Assembly (NCBI GenBank): GCA_022843145.1
Contig: JALHOF010000002.1
Coordinates: forward strand, 186,001-250,000
Length of the DNA: 64,000 nt
Direction: 5' to 3'
Origin: Hyphomicrobium sp.
Lineage (GTDB): Bacteria; Pseudomonadota; Alphaproteobacteria; Rhizobiales; Hyphomicrobiaceae
In this document: one piece after another, positions 39,626-48,933 of the stretch
Layout: each line of letters begins with the position of its first letter
Numbering within the stretch: position 1 is the stretch's first letter
Notes under the pieces: generated by a model
The model's database searches: none
The model's input: the letters and a program-made list of their open reading frames with translations, nothing else
What the model was told of the DNA's origin: nothing
Translations under genes and position numbers: made by a program

Positions 39626-40495
39626 ATGTCCACAACTCTCAGTAATGCGTCGGGGGCGGGGATGAACGCGACTGTTTTGGAGTGGGCAAACTACATCCGT
39701 GCGCTCCCGTGGAGCACCATCAAAGAAGCGCTAGAACTGGGTCTCTACTATCTCGCCGCCATCGCGGCCATCGGCGCGCTACTTCGATTGAAGACCATCT
39801 CTCAGATCCTGCGCGACTTTCTACAGGCTCGCGGTCCGCTCTGGGAACTGCAAAAGACCGTCGACCAGCTCAAGGAGTTGGAGCCGTCAATCATGAACCT
39901 GCAGGCTCAGGTTGCCCTGATGGACGAACGGCTCGAAGCCGCAGCAAAGCAAGTGACCGAGCTCCAGGCCGAAACCATCAGCTCGCGATCCGATGGCGAC
40001 GACGTGGACCCGGGTGCTGACGTCATTCCTACGAACGCCACGCCGGTGGCGACGGTCGAACAAGACCACAACTGGAATCTACTGCGCGACTATTGGCAAC
40101 GGAACCGCAGGCGCATCGAGTACGTCATCGACCAAATTGGCGATGGGCGCACGCGCCTAGCCTACGACCGGCTGCCGCGCACGAGTTACGTGCGCATCAT
40201 CCACAAGCTGCAAGGGCAGAAGTTGATCACGGCGGCCGCAGCTACGGCTTCTAAGGAGCTGATCGACATTTTCAATCGCTACCGACCCCGGAACAAATCG
40301 ATACCTGACGAGGTGATCGGCGGCCTGGTGGTGCTCGACGCACAACTCGAAAAGGAGTTAGTGCCCTACGCCCGCGTCGTCGCGGCGGAAGAGGCCGAAG
40401 ACAGCGCTCCACCATCTCGTCCCCAGCAATCAATCAGCCCAAGAATTCCTCCCCCGGAGCGGCCCGGTCAGGGTCCACAGATGACTGCGCACTGA
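39626..40495 (+). CDS. Unknown membrane-anchored coiled-coil protein
   Basis: 289 residues (ATG 39626; a GTG sits one codon before, and ATG 39662 is possible). One hydrophobic segment (LGLYYLAAIAAIGALLRL) is near residue 45-62. A coiled coil follows (about 70-115: ELQKTVDQLKELEPSIMNLQ). Then comes a charged linker and a soluble helical domain (residues 150-240) with WNLLRDYWQRNRRRIEYVIDQI. The C-terminus is Pro-rich. I recognise no family. The layout resembles membrane sensors or scaffolds. Confidence 0.65.
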   Translation: MSTTLSNASGAGMNATVLEWANYIRALPWSTIKEALELGLYYLAAIAAIGALLRLKTISQILRDFLQARGPLWELQKTVDQLKELEPSIMNLQAQVALMDERLEAAAKQVTELQAETISSRSDGDDVDPGADVIPTNATPVATVEQDHNWNLLRDYWQRNRRRIEYVIDQIGDGRTRLAYDRLPRTSYVRIIHKLQGQKLITAAAATASKELIDIFNRYRPRNKSIPDEVIGGLVVLDAQLEKELVPYARVVAAEEAEDSAPPSRPQQSISPRIPPPERPGQGPQMTAH

Positions 40496-40563
40496 ACAGC
40501 GGCCGTTCTGTCTCTCACCATGCGAATCGCCTAACCAACTTCTGATAGAGGCTGGAGGCGCTA

Positions 40564-40764
40564 ATGGCTCGCAAGAGGCACGCGGAGCATGCCCGCGTAA
40601 CCGCAATCTGCGTAAACCTCGCACTCGACGGGGTCGAGGCAGATATCAGAACCGAACTCGGTCACTCGGCAGGTGTGGAAGCCGCGGCCCTCCAGCGTGT
40701 TCTTGACAAACTAAAACACCGCCGCCTGAAAGACGACGTTATCCAGCACTTGGGTCAGTGCTGA
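40564..40764 (+). CDS. Small hypothetical protein
   Basis: 66 residues (MARKRHAEHARVTAICVN...), starting eight bases after GGAGG, which is the main argument that it is real. Two amphipathic helices are likely (residues 20-35 and 40-60). It ends QHLGQC. No family is recognised. It lies between the coiled-coil membrane gene and the ABC-3C operon. Confidence 0.4.
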   Translation: MARKRHAEHARVTAICVNLALDGVEADIRTELGHSAGVEAAALQRVLDKLKHRRLKDDVIQHLGQC

Positions 40765-40912
40765 TAACTAGCTCGATCCCAACAGCAGACATCGAGGGTT
40801 AGCGGCAACGCCCTGCCGAAAGGCTCGGTAGCGTGTCAGTTCTCGGACAAACCCGTGGATAGCAAAGTATTTCCGCCGGACAGACCTCGTCGAATCGTTT
40901 GTGATATTCGGC

Positions 40913-42100
40913 ATGTCAAGCGCGGAAACTAAATCGCCGTTCAGGGGCGCTGGCGCGGCACCGGGGCAATACCTCGGTTACGGTCTCCAGCCCGTACGCA
41001 TGTGCGTGCGCCTTCTGCAGGCCCACGGTAGCGAAAATGTCTCGATCGAGCATCTCGACGACATTGCCGTGCGCCGGGCCAATGGCCGTTTTATCCTGGA
41101 GCAGAGCAAGAGCGCGCTCACGCAAAACCCTGTAGCCGACTGGTCGCCCGACCTATGGAAGACGTTTGCCAACTGGCTCGACACGACCACGCGCCTCGGC
41201 ATCGATCCCGAGCTGACGGATTATGTGCTCTACGTCAGCCCGGCCAAATCGGGCAGCCGCGTGGCGGCCCTACATGGCGCGCGGACCGACGAGCATGTTC
41301 TGGCGATCCTGTCGTCGATCCGCGAGACCCTCTCGTCCCGCAAGCAGCCAGCCTGCCACGACGATCTCATTCAAGTGCTCGACGCTAATCCCGCGACCGT
41401 CTGCGCCATGTTCAGAAACTTCTCTCTGATCGGCTGCCCTGGCGATCCCGTCGATACGATGCGCCAGCATCTCGCGCCGACCGTTCCGGCGGCCGTCATG
41501 AACGTCATTTGCGACGCGGCGATCGGCTGGGTCAAGCTTACCAGTGACGAATTGATCCGTGCCAAAGCTGTTCCCGAAATCGCCGCGTCGACGTTTCACG
41601 CCAAGCTGCTCGGTCTCATCAGGCGGCACGACCGCGACGAGGTGCTACACAGCTTCGCCCCGCGGCCCGACCACGCCGCTCTCCAGAAGGAAATGCAGTC
41701 CCGCTATATCCGTCAGCTCGACGCCATCGAAATCGACAGCGACGAGAAGCTGCGTGCCGCCACCGACTACCTGTGCGCCAGCGCCGACCGCACCAAATGG
41801 GCCGATCTCGGTTTGGTGCACGAGGTTTCGCTAGACGAGTTTGACGACGGCCTGACCCGCAAGTGGTCGCATCGCCAGCGCACCGTCGCCATCACCGCCC
41901 ACACGGCAAGCGACGTCGAGCGCGGCAAACTGCTCTACTCGGAATCGATGCTGGAATCCGAGCGCCTCCAGGGCAAAGAGGTGCCGCCACACTTCACCCC
42001 GGGATCGTACCACTCGCTCGCCGACCGCCAGATCGTATGTTGGCATCTGCACTTCAAGGATCACTCCGCGACTCCCGCCACGGAGGACGGCGATGCCTGA
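40913..42100 (+). CDS. ABC-3C system nuclease-like component
   Basis: 395 residues from ATG 40913; a GTG at 40901 is the alternative. The N-terminal 110 residues look like a PD-(D/E)xK nuclease of the DUF4297/Cap4 kind: GQYLGYGLQPVRMCVRLLQ, then VSIEHLDDIAVRR with acidic residues, then FILEQSKSAL with the Q-x-K catalytic pattern. The rest is helical and unfamiliar. It overlaps the middle-component gene by eight bases. I infer the DNA-cleaving effector of the three-gene system. Confidence 0.68.
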   Translation: MSSAETKSPFRGAGAAPGQYLGYGLQPVRMCVRLLQAHGSENVSIEHLDDIAVRRANGRFILEQSKSALTQNPVADWSPDLWKTFANWLDTTTRLGIDPELTDYVLYVSPAKSGSRVAALHGARTDEHVLAILSSIRETLSSRKQPACHDDLIQVLDANPATVCAMFRNFSLIGCPGDPVDTMRQHLAPTVPAAVMNVICDAAIGWVKLTSDELIRAKAVPEIAASTFHAKLLGLIRRHDRDEVLHSFAPRPDHAALQKEMQSRYIRQLDAIEIDSDEKLRAATDYLCASADRTKWADLGLVHEVSLDEFDDGLTRKWSHRQRTVAITAHTASDVERGKLLYSESMLESERLQGKEVPPHFTPGSYHSLADRQIVCWHLHFKDHSATPATEDGDA

Positions 42101-42614
42101 CATTGTAGCGGCACGCCCTGAGCTGCCGCGCTTCTTCAATGAGGCCCAACTCGTCCAGAATGTCGCGCTCGGCGCCACGCTGATCTGGAGATTCGTCGCA
42201 ACCCACGATCAGGCATCCAAATCGACCTGTCCGCTGCCGCTCTGCTTCGTCGTACTGCCGATCCTGTTCCATCATGTGACGCGCGCCGCCGCCATCTCGA
42301 CATTGCCGAGCTCCCCCTTGGCCAAGTTCATCGAGAAGTTCGACCAGCGGCGTGAGGATCTGCTCGCCCTCCACGATCGCATGCTGGTCATGAAAGCCTT
42401 GTCGCTCCGCTCGATCCAGCTTGCCACCGAGCGTGGATTGATCGTCGTCGTCCCGGTCGATGGGATCGTCGTGGCATCGCTGAAGATCAAGCTTCCCGCG
42501 GCTTGCCAACCGGAAGCCCTGCGCCCGATGCTGCGCGCTGCGGACAAGCTCGGCGGCTGGTGCGCGCCGCACGATCTCGCCCACATATCCAACCAATTGA
42601 GATTGTTCTTCTGA
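42093..42614 (+). CDS. ABC-3C system middle component
   Basis: 173 residues matching the middle component that connects effector and ATPase in ABC three-component systems. There is an N-terminal FFNEAQLVQNVALGATLIWRFV, then the characteristic LPLCFVVLPILFHHVTRAAA block (about residues 47-67), and the helical LSLRSIQLATERGLIVVV. The function is structural by family knowledge. It has eight-base and one-base overlaps with its neighbours, giving a tight operon. Confidence 0.78.
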   Translation: MPDIVAARPELPRFFNEAQLVQNVALGATLIWRFVATHDQASKSTCPLPLCFVVLPILFHHVTRAAAISTLPSSPLAKFIEKFDQRREDLLALHDRMLVMKALSLRSIQLATERGLIVVVPVDGIVVASLKIKLPAACQPEALRPMLRAADKLGGWCAPHDLAHISNQLRLFF

Positions 42615-44572
42615 TGTATTTCCAGATCCGCGAGTTGATCCTCTGGCCGAAAGGCGACTTCCCCCCGCGCCGTGTGATCTTTGCGCCCGGCAAGGTCAAT
42701 GTCATCAGTGGCGCCTCGAAGACCGGCAAGTCGGCGATCATCCCAATCATCGATTACTGCCTGGGCTCCGGCAAATGTGCCATCCCCACGGGCACCATCC
42801 GCAATGCCTGCTCCTGGTTCGGGCTCATCGTCGACACCGACGAGGGCCAGAAGCTCATCGCCCGCGCCGAACCCGGCAACAAGCAACAATCGGAGCAGAT
42901 GCTGCTGCTCGAAGGCGCGCCGATCATGGTGCCGGAACGCATCGACGAGCGAACATCCAATGCCGGGCAGGTGCGCGCCATGCTCAATCGCTTGTCCGGC
43001 ACCTCGAACCTGCCCTTCGATCCGGACAAGGCAAGCGGGTTCGGCGCTCGGGCCAGTATTCGCGACTTCATGGCCTTCGTCTTCCAGCCTCAGAACGTGG
43101 TGGCCAACCCGGACATCATGTTCTTCAAGGCCGACACCAACGAGCATCGCGAAAAGCTCAAGACCATATTTCCGTATGTCCTCGGCGCCGTGACGCCACA
43201 AATCCTGATGGACAGATGGGAACTCGACGGCCTCTTGAAGACCTTGCGGCGCAAGGAACGCGAGATGCTCAACATCCGCGCCGTCTCCCTTCGATGGCAG
43301 GGTGAGGCGCGATCATGGCTCGACCGCGCCCGCGAACTCGGCCTGTTTCCCAAGGATCGCATCATACCGGCCAACGACTGGCCGCAGCTGATCGACGCGC
43401 TGCGCGCCATTGCGGCAACCGACTACACAGCCGCCAAGCCCGACGCCGCGCAGATCGACGATGCACTCGCCGAGACGTTGCGCCTCATCGAGGCCGAACG
43501 TGACCTGTCGACAGAACTGTTCGCCATCCGCTCGCGCTTGGCCGAACTCAAGGCGCTCAAAGAGGGGACCACGTCGTTCAGTGCTGCCCTCCGCATTCAA
43601 AAGGAGCGTCTGTCGCTCTCGTCGTGGCTCAAGACGTTGGCGGTTACCGACATCGGCTCGACCGCACCTGTTCCCGTCATCAACCCCGGCGCGGAACTGG
43701 ACATGCTCTGCACCGCGCTCGCCCGCATCGAGGCGGAGGCCGCGCGCCACCCCACGTCGACCGAGACGATCGACCGGGAGCTGGCCCGACTCACCGACGC
43801 ATTGCGTGACAAGACCGAGGCTTTGAACGCGCTGCGCGTGCGCATCAAGGGCCACCCCGGATTGGAGCGGCAGCCGACCACCAAGCAATTCTCGATCCCT
43901 GATATCGAGCGTTACCTTGGCCGGTTGGAGCAGGCGCTCACCTCCTATGAGACGATCGGCTCCGACAATGATCTCGCGGACGAGGTGCAGCAGTTGCGCG
44001 ACCAGGTGCGCGAGTTGGAACGGCGCATCTCTGCGCGCAACATCCAATCCCGCATCGAGCGGGCTCTGAAGCAGATCCACGCCATGGCCGCGACTATCAT
44101 CCCGAACCTCGATGCGGAGTTCCCCACCTATCCGATCGAATTGTCGATCAAGGACCTGTCCATCCAGGTCATCGGTCCCGAGCGTGCCGACTGGTTGTGG
44201 GAAATCGGCAGTGGCGCCAACTGGCTTACCTATCACATCGCCGTATCGGCAGCACTACAGCGCTTCTTCATGCAGTCAAAATCCCACCCCGTGCCGCATC
44301 TGCTGGTCTACGATCAGCCCAGTCAAGTATACTTCCCGCGCAGCGTGACCGGCGATCAACCGGAGCCCGAATGGAAGGACCAAGACATCAACGCCGTGCG
44401 CAAAGTGTTTGCGACACTCGCGAAGGAGGTGGGCGATAGCAAAGGCCGATTGCAGGTCATCGTGCTCGATCATGCGAGCCACGATGTGTGGGGCGGCATC
44501 GAGCACATTCACGCACTTCCGGAGTGGCGAGGTTCAGAAAAGTTGGTTCCACTGGCGTGGACCACAGAATAA
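42614..44572 (+). CDS. DUF3732 SMC/RecN-like ATPase of an ABC-3C system
   Basis: 652 residues from ATG 42614, whose A is the last base of the upstream TGA. Walker A is GASKTGKS at residues 33-40. A long helical/coiled-coil middle (about 210-500) is followed by the ABC signature region GSGANWLTYHIAVSAALQRFF (about 520-540), Walker B and D-loop VPHLLVYDQPSQVYFP (Asp567), and the switch His in VIVLDHASH. These features define DUF3732 proteins. By analogy with SMC-like defence ATPases it probably senses or remodels foreign DNA and triggers the effector. Confidence 0.87.
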   Translation: MYFQIRELILWPKGDFPPRRVIFAPGKVNVISGASKTGKSAIIPIIDYCLGSGKCAIPTGTIRNACSWFGLIVDTDEGQKLIARAEPGNKQQSEQMLLLEGAPIMVPERIDERTSNAGQVRAMLNRLSGTSNLPFDPDKASGFGARASIRDFMAFVFQPQNVVANPDIMFFKADTNEHREKLKTIFPYVLGAVTPQILMDRWELDGLLKTLRRKEREMLNIRAVSLRWQGEARSWLDRARELGLFPKDRIIPANDWPQLIDALRAIAATDYTAAKPDAAQIDDALAETLRLIEAERDLSTELFAIRSRLAELKALKEGTTSFSAALRIQKERLSLSSWLKTLAVTDIGSTAPVPVINPGAELDMLCTALARIEAEAARHPTSTETIDRELARLTDALRDKTEALNALRVRIKGHPGLERQPTTKQFSIPDIERYLGRLEQALTSYETIGSDNDLADEVQQLRDQVRELERRISARNIQSRIERALKQIHAMAATIIPNLDAEFPTYPIELSIKDLSIQVIGPERADWLWEIGSGANWLTYHIAVSAALQRFFMQSKSHPVPHLLVYDQPSQVYFPRSVTGDQPEPEWKDQDINAVRKVFATLAKEVGDSKGRLQVIVLDHASHDVWGGIEHIHALPEWRGSEKLVPLAWTTE

Positions 44573-44626
44573 GCGGGCTAATGTTGGCATATTTTCCAGC
44601 GTAGACCCGCGCCGGCCCTCGACTGC

Positions 44627-44932
44627 TTGAGCAATATCATCAAGGCATTCAACGAGAGTTTTGGAACGCTGTTCAACGATGGCGACCGTGTCATCAAGCG
44701 CATTCGCGAGGATATCGCGCCGAAAGTCGCCGCCGACGCCGCTTACGTGAATGCCAAAGAGAACACGCCCCACACGGCCCGCATGGCCCACGACCAGGCG
44801 CTCGGCAAGGTCATGCAGTCGCTGCTGAAGGACGACACCCAGGTTTACAAGCGGTTCGTCGAGAACGAGTCGTTCCGCCGGTTTGTAACGGATATGGTAT
44901 TCGGCCTTACTCAGGAACAGCCACTAAGTTGA
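44627..44932 (+). pseudogene. C-terminal remnant of a type I restriction subunit (hsdR)
   Basis: The ~101 residues starting at a TTG read LSNIIKAFNESFG, then IREDIAPKVAADAAYVNAKENT, HDQALGKVMQSLLKDDTQVYKRFVENESFRRFVTDMVF. This is the extreme C-terminal helical segment of one HsdR family. No motor, nuclease, hsdM or hsdS lies upstream. The sequence directly before is the end of the DUF3732 gene. I read it as a fragment left after replacement of a type I system. Expression as a small protein cannot be excluded. Confidence 0.7.
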
Positions 44933-45035
44933 AGTTCAGAGGCGCGTTCCATCGGAACCTGTCATCGGCACTGCAGCATGTCCGAACAGCGACCAGGAGA
45001 GTCGATGCTGACGCCCCTGGTCGCGTGTCTATCCG

Positions 45036-46700
45036 TCAGGCCTCAGGTGCACCCAGCGTGGTCGCCGGGGTGTGAGCCGACCTGACCATCTTCGTGAAGG
45101 TGGCCTTGATCTCCGCGATTACGGTTTCCGTGCTTTCGCGCGACCGCCCCTGGAAGACACGCACCGCATTGTAGTCGCCCGCCTCATGGGCCTTGGCCAA
45201 CCGGTGTCGATCCTCGTCACTCAAGTCCCAAACGAACGTCTGGTTGTAGAAGGCATCGTAGGCCCGTAGTGGCACGTCAGGGTCGAGGCCGAGCGAGAGC
45301 AACTTCTGGCGTGCGGCGCGAGCGATGGGGCGGGTCACTCTTGCCTTCGCGTGTTCCGCCAAAAACTGCTCGAAGCTGACGCTGCGCTTGGTCCCACTGG
45401 ATTCGCTAAAGTGCTCGAACCCCTTCTCCACCCACTCGTTAAGCCCGCGAAAGACGTCCGAGTTGTAGTTCTTTAATAAATCTCGCGCGCTTTTGAGTTT
45501 GCTCGGTTTGTATTCTAGCAATAGCCATAGCCGCATGAGCTGCCCGAATATCAAATCGAGTAGCCATTGGCTGAAGCGCTTTCCGCTGATCCCCTCTCCA
45601 TTATCCATTATCTCTATAGCGCGAGTGTAATTCGCGGCAGTTACATTAGCGGCCTCCAATTGCTCGATGATTTTCGCCTCGCGTTGCATCTGGCGTTGGC
45701 CTTCGTCGTGGATGGTGACGTCAACGCGGACGGTTCGGCTCAAAAATCTCTGGACTTTTTCATCTCCAATCTCGAGCTTTATCGATTCCGCATCAGCTTT
45801 CGCCTTGGCATGCTTGTCATACAGGTTCACCGACCAGGCGAGGCGCTTATCCTTGCGGAAGAGGAACGTGAGCGTCTCAACGCCATCTGGCGTGACCTTG
45901 GTCATCATCTCGAAGCCGAGATCGTCGCACAAGAGCCTGTGAATGTGACCGTCCGAGTAGCTGACCGAGAAGACGGCTCGCAAGAAGCCGAGCCATTGAT
46001 GAGGGGTCTTTGGAGCGGGGTTTACATAGGTGAAGACCTGCGAAGGGCAGTTTCGGAAGGACAACGTCTTGATCCGGTCCTTAGTATCAGCGTGCCAATC
46101 GAAGTTCTTGCTCTGCGACCTGACAATGCGCCGAAGAACTCCGAAGGGTACGCGCATCATGATGCGACGCTCGGTGCGGTGGGATTTCCCTCGCATCGCG
46201 ACGGCGAATGCGTTGTATCCGAGGATGAGAGACGTCGGGTTGGCAAGTATACTGAGCCAATAGCTCCCGTTGCCGTCGCGATTTATCGTAACGATCATTT
46301 CGCTGTGGCGACCATGTCGGTGTTTGACCAAGATCATGTATTTCAGCAAGTCGCCGTGATGCAGGAAGGCATCGGCATTCCTCTCGTTGCTCCCGCCGAC
46401 CGCCGGGCCGCGCACCTTCTTCGTGTCGATCTCATAAGCGATACGCAACGAAAGAGTGTGATGGGCCACTAGCTCCGGCTGTCCCCCGGCACACCGGACT
46501 GCAATCGCATCTAGCGCCTCGGCTACTTGGCGAGCATCGTTGGGGCATAACTTGATTCTGTATTTCGTCTTCGGCTCGGTACCAGGGAGCTTGCCGAGTG
46601 CATTGTTGATCGTATCGAAGCCGATGTCTCTCTTCGCATCACTTGCTGCAATTAGAGCGGTTGGCGAAGTTGTGGCATTCAGATCGTCTAACCAGTTCAT
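45036..46700 (-). CDS. Possible replication initiator (phage gene II/CRI-like)
   Basis: 554 residues from ATG 46700 (MNWLDDLN). The segments SILANPTSLILGYNAFAV, WSVNLYDKHAKAK and RTVRVDVTIHDEGQRQM recall the NP-x-K-x-x-Q-G-x-N, YxK and R-x-E blocks of filamentous-phage gene II and related plasmid replication proteins. The match is partial. The C-terminal half (FSQWLLDLIFGQLMRLWLLL) is unfamiliar. Transcribed opposite to the ABC-3C operon and downstream of the ParB-like gene. If correct, the excised element could replicate. Confidence 0.4.
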   Translation of the reverse strand: MNWLDDLNATTSPTALIAASDAKRDIGFDTINNALGKLPGTEPKTKYRIKLCPNDARQVAEALDAIAVRCAGGQPELVAHHTLSLRIAYEIDTKKVRGPAVGGSNERNADAFLHHGDLLKYMILVKHRHGRHSEMIVTINRDGNGSYWLSILANPTSLILGYNAFAVAMRGKSHRTERRIMMRVPFGVLRRIVRSQSKNFDWHADTKDRIKTLSFRNCPSQVFTYVNPAPKTPHQWLGFLRAVFSVSYSDGHIHRLLCDDLGFEMMTKVTPDGVETLTFLFRKDKRLAWSVNLYDKHAKAKADAESIKLEIGDEKVQRFLSRTVRVDVTIHDEGQRQMQREAKIIEQLEAANVTAANYTRAIEIMDNGEGISGKRFSQWLLDLIFGQLMRLWLLLEYKPSKLKSARDLLKNYNSDVFRGLNEWVEKGFEHFSESSGTKRSVSFEQFLAEHAKARVTRPIARAARQKLLSLGLDPDVPLRAYDAFYNQTFVWDLSDEDRHRLAKAHEAGDYNAVRVFQGRSRESTETVIAEIKATFTKMVRSAHTPATTLGAPEA

Positions 46701-47042
46701 AGTGTGGTCCCTATTTTGAACGCAGACGTGCGACACCAAATGCAGAGCATCTGATTTTACACCCCTGATTGTTTGGAAGATCTCAGAACGCCAATGCCTA
46801 CACCTAACCTGGGGCAAATGGCGCTATTCAGAATGGTGTTCTTAGAAGCGTATTCAATGCGGGGTTTAAGCAGTCACCGCAATTGACAGGCAGTTGCGGC
46901 TTGTTGCAGTCATGGTTATTGGGGCTGTGCTAAGTGATTCTATATCTATCTGTTAGTACCCCCTCTTCATCCAGGGCTTCGATAGCCGCCAAAAGCCCCA
47001 TCTGATCTGTGGTGATTGGCGACTTGCGTCGAGAAAGTTTGC
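46701..47042. other. Intergenic region upstream of the Rep-like gene
   Basis: About 340 bp, AT-richer than the chromosome, with no gene. It should contain the promoter of the Rep-like gene and might hold an origin. I see no clear iterons, only a short repeated GTTGCGGCTTGTTGCAG patch near 46893. Confidence 0.4.
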
Positions 47043-47651
47043 TTAGGCGAGGCGCTGGCGAGCGTTGCGGATCTCGCTCACGCTTGCACCCGATGCGATC
47101 TCTGCGAGTATACGCCGTTGCTGCAATTCACTTCCGCACCTCGCAATCTCGTCGATTAACCCAAGGCTCAAATCCGTTCGCAACTTGAGAATTGCGTGCT
47201 TAATTTCGAGTGGCAGGCGGTTAGCGCGGAGTAGCTGCCTCACGGCCGTAATGCTAACTTCCGCGAGGATTGACAAGCCAAATGCATTGAAGCGGTCGAG
47301 TTCGTCCAACATGCCGAGCCAGTGGGCGCGGTCGAGATCCGATAGATCATAACGCTTCAACTGCTCAATCATGCTGAAGACTCGGTCGTCGCAACTTTTG
47401 TGGACAATTACTTCGGCAGTCGTGCAGCCGCGCTGCTTCGCGTTTTTGAGGCGCCCAAGTCCATCTACGAGTTCGTAAAGATCATAGGCTCCGTGTGGCT
47501 GTGTGACCTCGATCCATCCGGGCCTGAAGTTTCCAGGCTGGCCAATAGATTGAGGATGCTGCTCGCCAAGCTGCTGCTTCAACTTTTTTGAGATTTGGAT
47601 GCGGGATATTCCGGTGGTCACTCGCCGAGTGACGGCTTTGGACGTTGTCAT
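47043..47651 (-). CDS. ParB-like (ParB/Srx N-domain) protein
   Basis: 202 residues from ATG 47651. The pattern ISKKLKQQLGEQHPQSIG, YDLYELVDGLGRLKNAKQRGCTTAEVIVHKS, then MIEQLKRYDLSDLDRAHWLGML follows the ParB N-terminal nuclease-like domain and the start of its HTH linker. The canonical GExR becomes VDGLGRL. It is short compared with chromosomal ParB (about 290) and has no ParA partner. It could be a regulator or DNA-binding accessory for the Rep-like gene downstream. Confidence 0.7.
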   Translation of the reverse strand: MTTSKAVTRRVTTGISRIQISKKLKQQLGEQHPQSIGQPGNFRPGWIEVTQPHGAYDLYELVDGLGRLKNAKQRGCTTAEVIVHKSCDDRVFSMIEQLKRYDLSDLDRAHWLGMLDELDRFNAFGLSILAEVSITAVRQLLRANRLPLEIKHAILKLRTDLSLGLIDEIARCGSELQQRRILAEIASGASVSEIRNARQRLA

Positions 47652-48057
47652 GTTTCGATGCTCGTGAGACGGCGAGGCACTGCTTGACTCCGCGGGAGCC
47701 AAGTCTTCACCTCGTGTTGTTGGGCACTTAGGTGCCAGGGTGCCGCAAAGGCGACCTGGCTTCGATCAGGCGCTGGTTCGTGGGCTCGGTGCTCGGTCCG
47801 TACTCCTTGTATTGCCGCCAAAGACCCCTCTTGAGGTGGGGTGGTTGGCCGTTCGCGACTGTTCAAAGCATACGCGAGTTAGCCGCGGCCCCCAACGGAG
47901 CCGCTAGTGATTGCCATGAAAACGTCGTTTGGGACCAAAGGCTTACCGTGCGCCGGCGCGCACTTTAGGAGTATTGAAGAGCTCTTGTGCCGCGAGGAGA
48001 GGACGACCGCGCAACTACTGATGCGAAGCTGAGATCACTTTGAGCCGTGCCAAGCAG
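47652..48057. other. Gene-free interval in the element
   Basis: About 400 bp between two minus-strand genes. I see no gene, RNA or clear repeat. Confidence 0.4.
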
Positions 48058-48933
48058 TCAGTTCATGAGGTCAATCAATTGTCGTTCTAAGGGGCGTAGG
48101 GGTAATGAAATGCCTTCAACATCGTTCTGCAGGCCGAGTGGCGAGCATTTGTACCCGCGTTCCTTGAGGCGAGAGCAGACGAAGTCGTAGGTCGTCGCAA
48201 GTCTACGCAATTCGTGGGTGCGGCTTGCCTGTGAAAGCAGCGTTTTTGCAAACGACTTCTTGTGAATGGCAGGGGGGGTGAGGATATCGCCGGACTCACG
48301 CCCAATCCATATAAGAGGAATCACGGGTTCAAAACGTTTGCAATAGTCTAGGATCGAATCAAACTTCCGCTCAACATCTGGGTAAATTGGGGTTTGGTTG
48401 AGGGTTTTTGTTCGTCCGTCGCCTCTGTCTTCTAGTATAACCTGGGCTGCTGCGGTGCGCCCTCCCTTCTCTTTTTTGCCCTTCACTCGCTCGAACCGAA
48501 TTGAGAAGTCAGCAACTGCGCGAACACACGTTGCGTGAATAATTAGCTCCCGCTGGCGCTTGGAAAACTGCCTCGGCCGCATGGCGTAGCGAATGCGTTC
48601 CAAGCCAACGCGATGAAATATAAGGTCATCTAACAACTCCCTCGCTGCGTCGTCTTGGATCAGTGCTCGAAGGCGCGCTTTCGAGGTTTCTTTTTTGTGA
48701 GATCGCCCGGCTGCGTGCTGAAGCAACTTTAACGTTGCTAGTGCGCGTGCCGATACGTGAAGACCTCGTTTGACCGTGATGCGGAGGCGGTTTGGGTGCT
48801 CAGATGATGAGTCGGCAGGGCCGCGGCAGGCAAGGATAGCGCACTGCAATTCATAAAGATTGAGCGCGCGCCGGTATAGGGGAGTATTCGGATCGATTAG
48901 TCTGTCGATGCGCCTGCTTATGTCGAACTTCAT
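48058..48933 (-). CDS. Unknown protein, 291 residues
   Basis: ATG 48933 follows GAGGAAAC. The product is basic and helical (MKFDISRRIDRLIDPNTPLYRRALNLYELQCAILACRG). A stretch ELIIHATCVRAVADFSIRFERVKGKKEKGG lies near residue 150, and a C-terminal ELRRLATTYDFVCSRLKERGY near 245. No known motif or family is recognised. It is AT-rich relative to the chromosome. Neighbours are the ParB-like gene and the serine recombinase. Confidence 0.6.
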   Translation of the reverse strand: MKFDISRRIDRLIDPNTPLYRRALNLYELQCAILACRGPADSSSEHPNRLRITVKRGLHVSARALATLKLLQHAAGRSHKKETSKARLRALIQDDAARELLDDLIFHRVGLERIRYAMRPRQFSKRQRELIIHATCVRAVADFSIRFERVKGKKEKGGRTAAAQVILEDRGDGRTKTLNQTPIYPDVERKFDSILDYCKRFEPVIPLIWIGRESGDILTPPAIHKKSFAKTLLSQASRTHELRRLATTYDFVCSRLKERGYKCSPLGLQNDVEGISLPLRPLERQLIDLMN

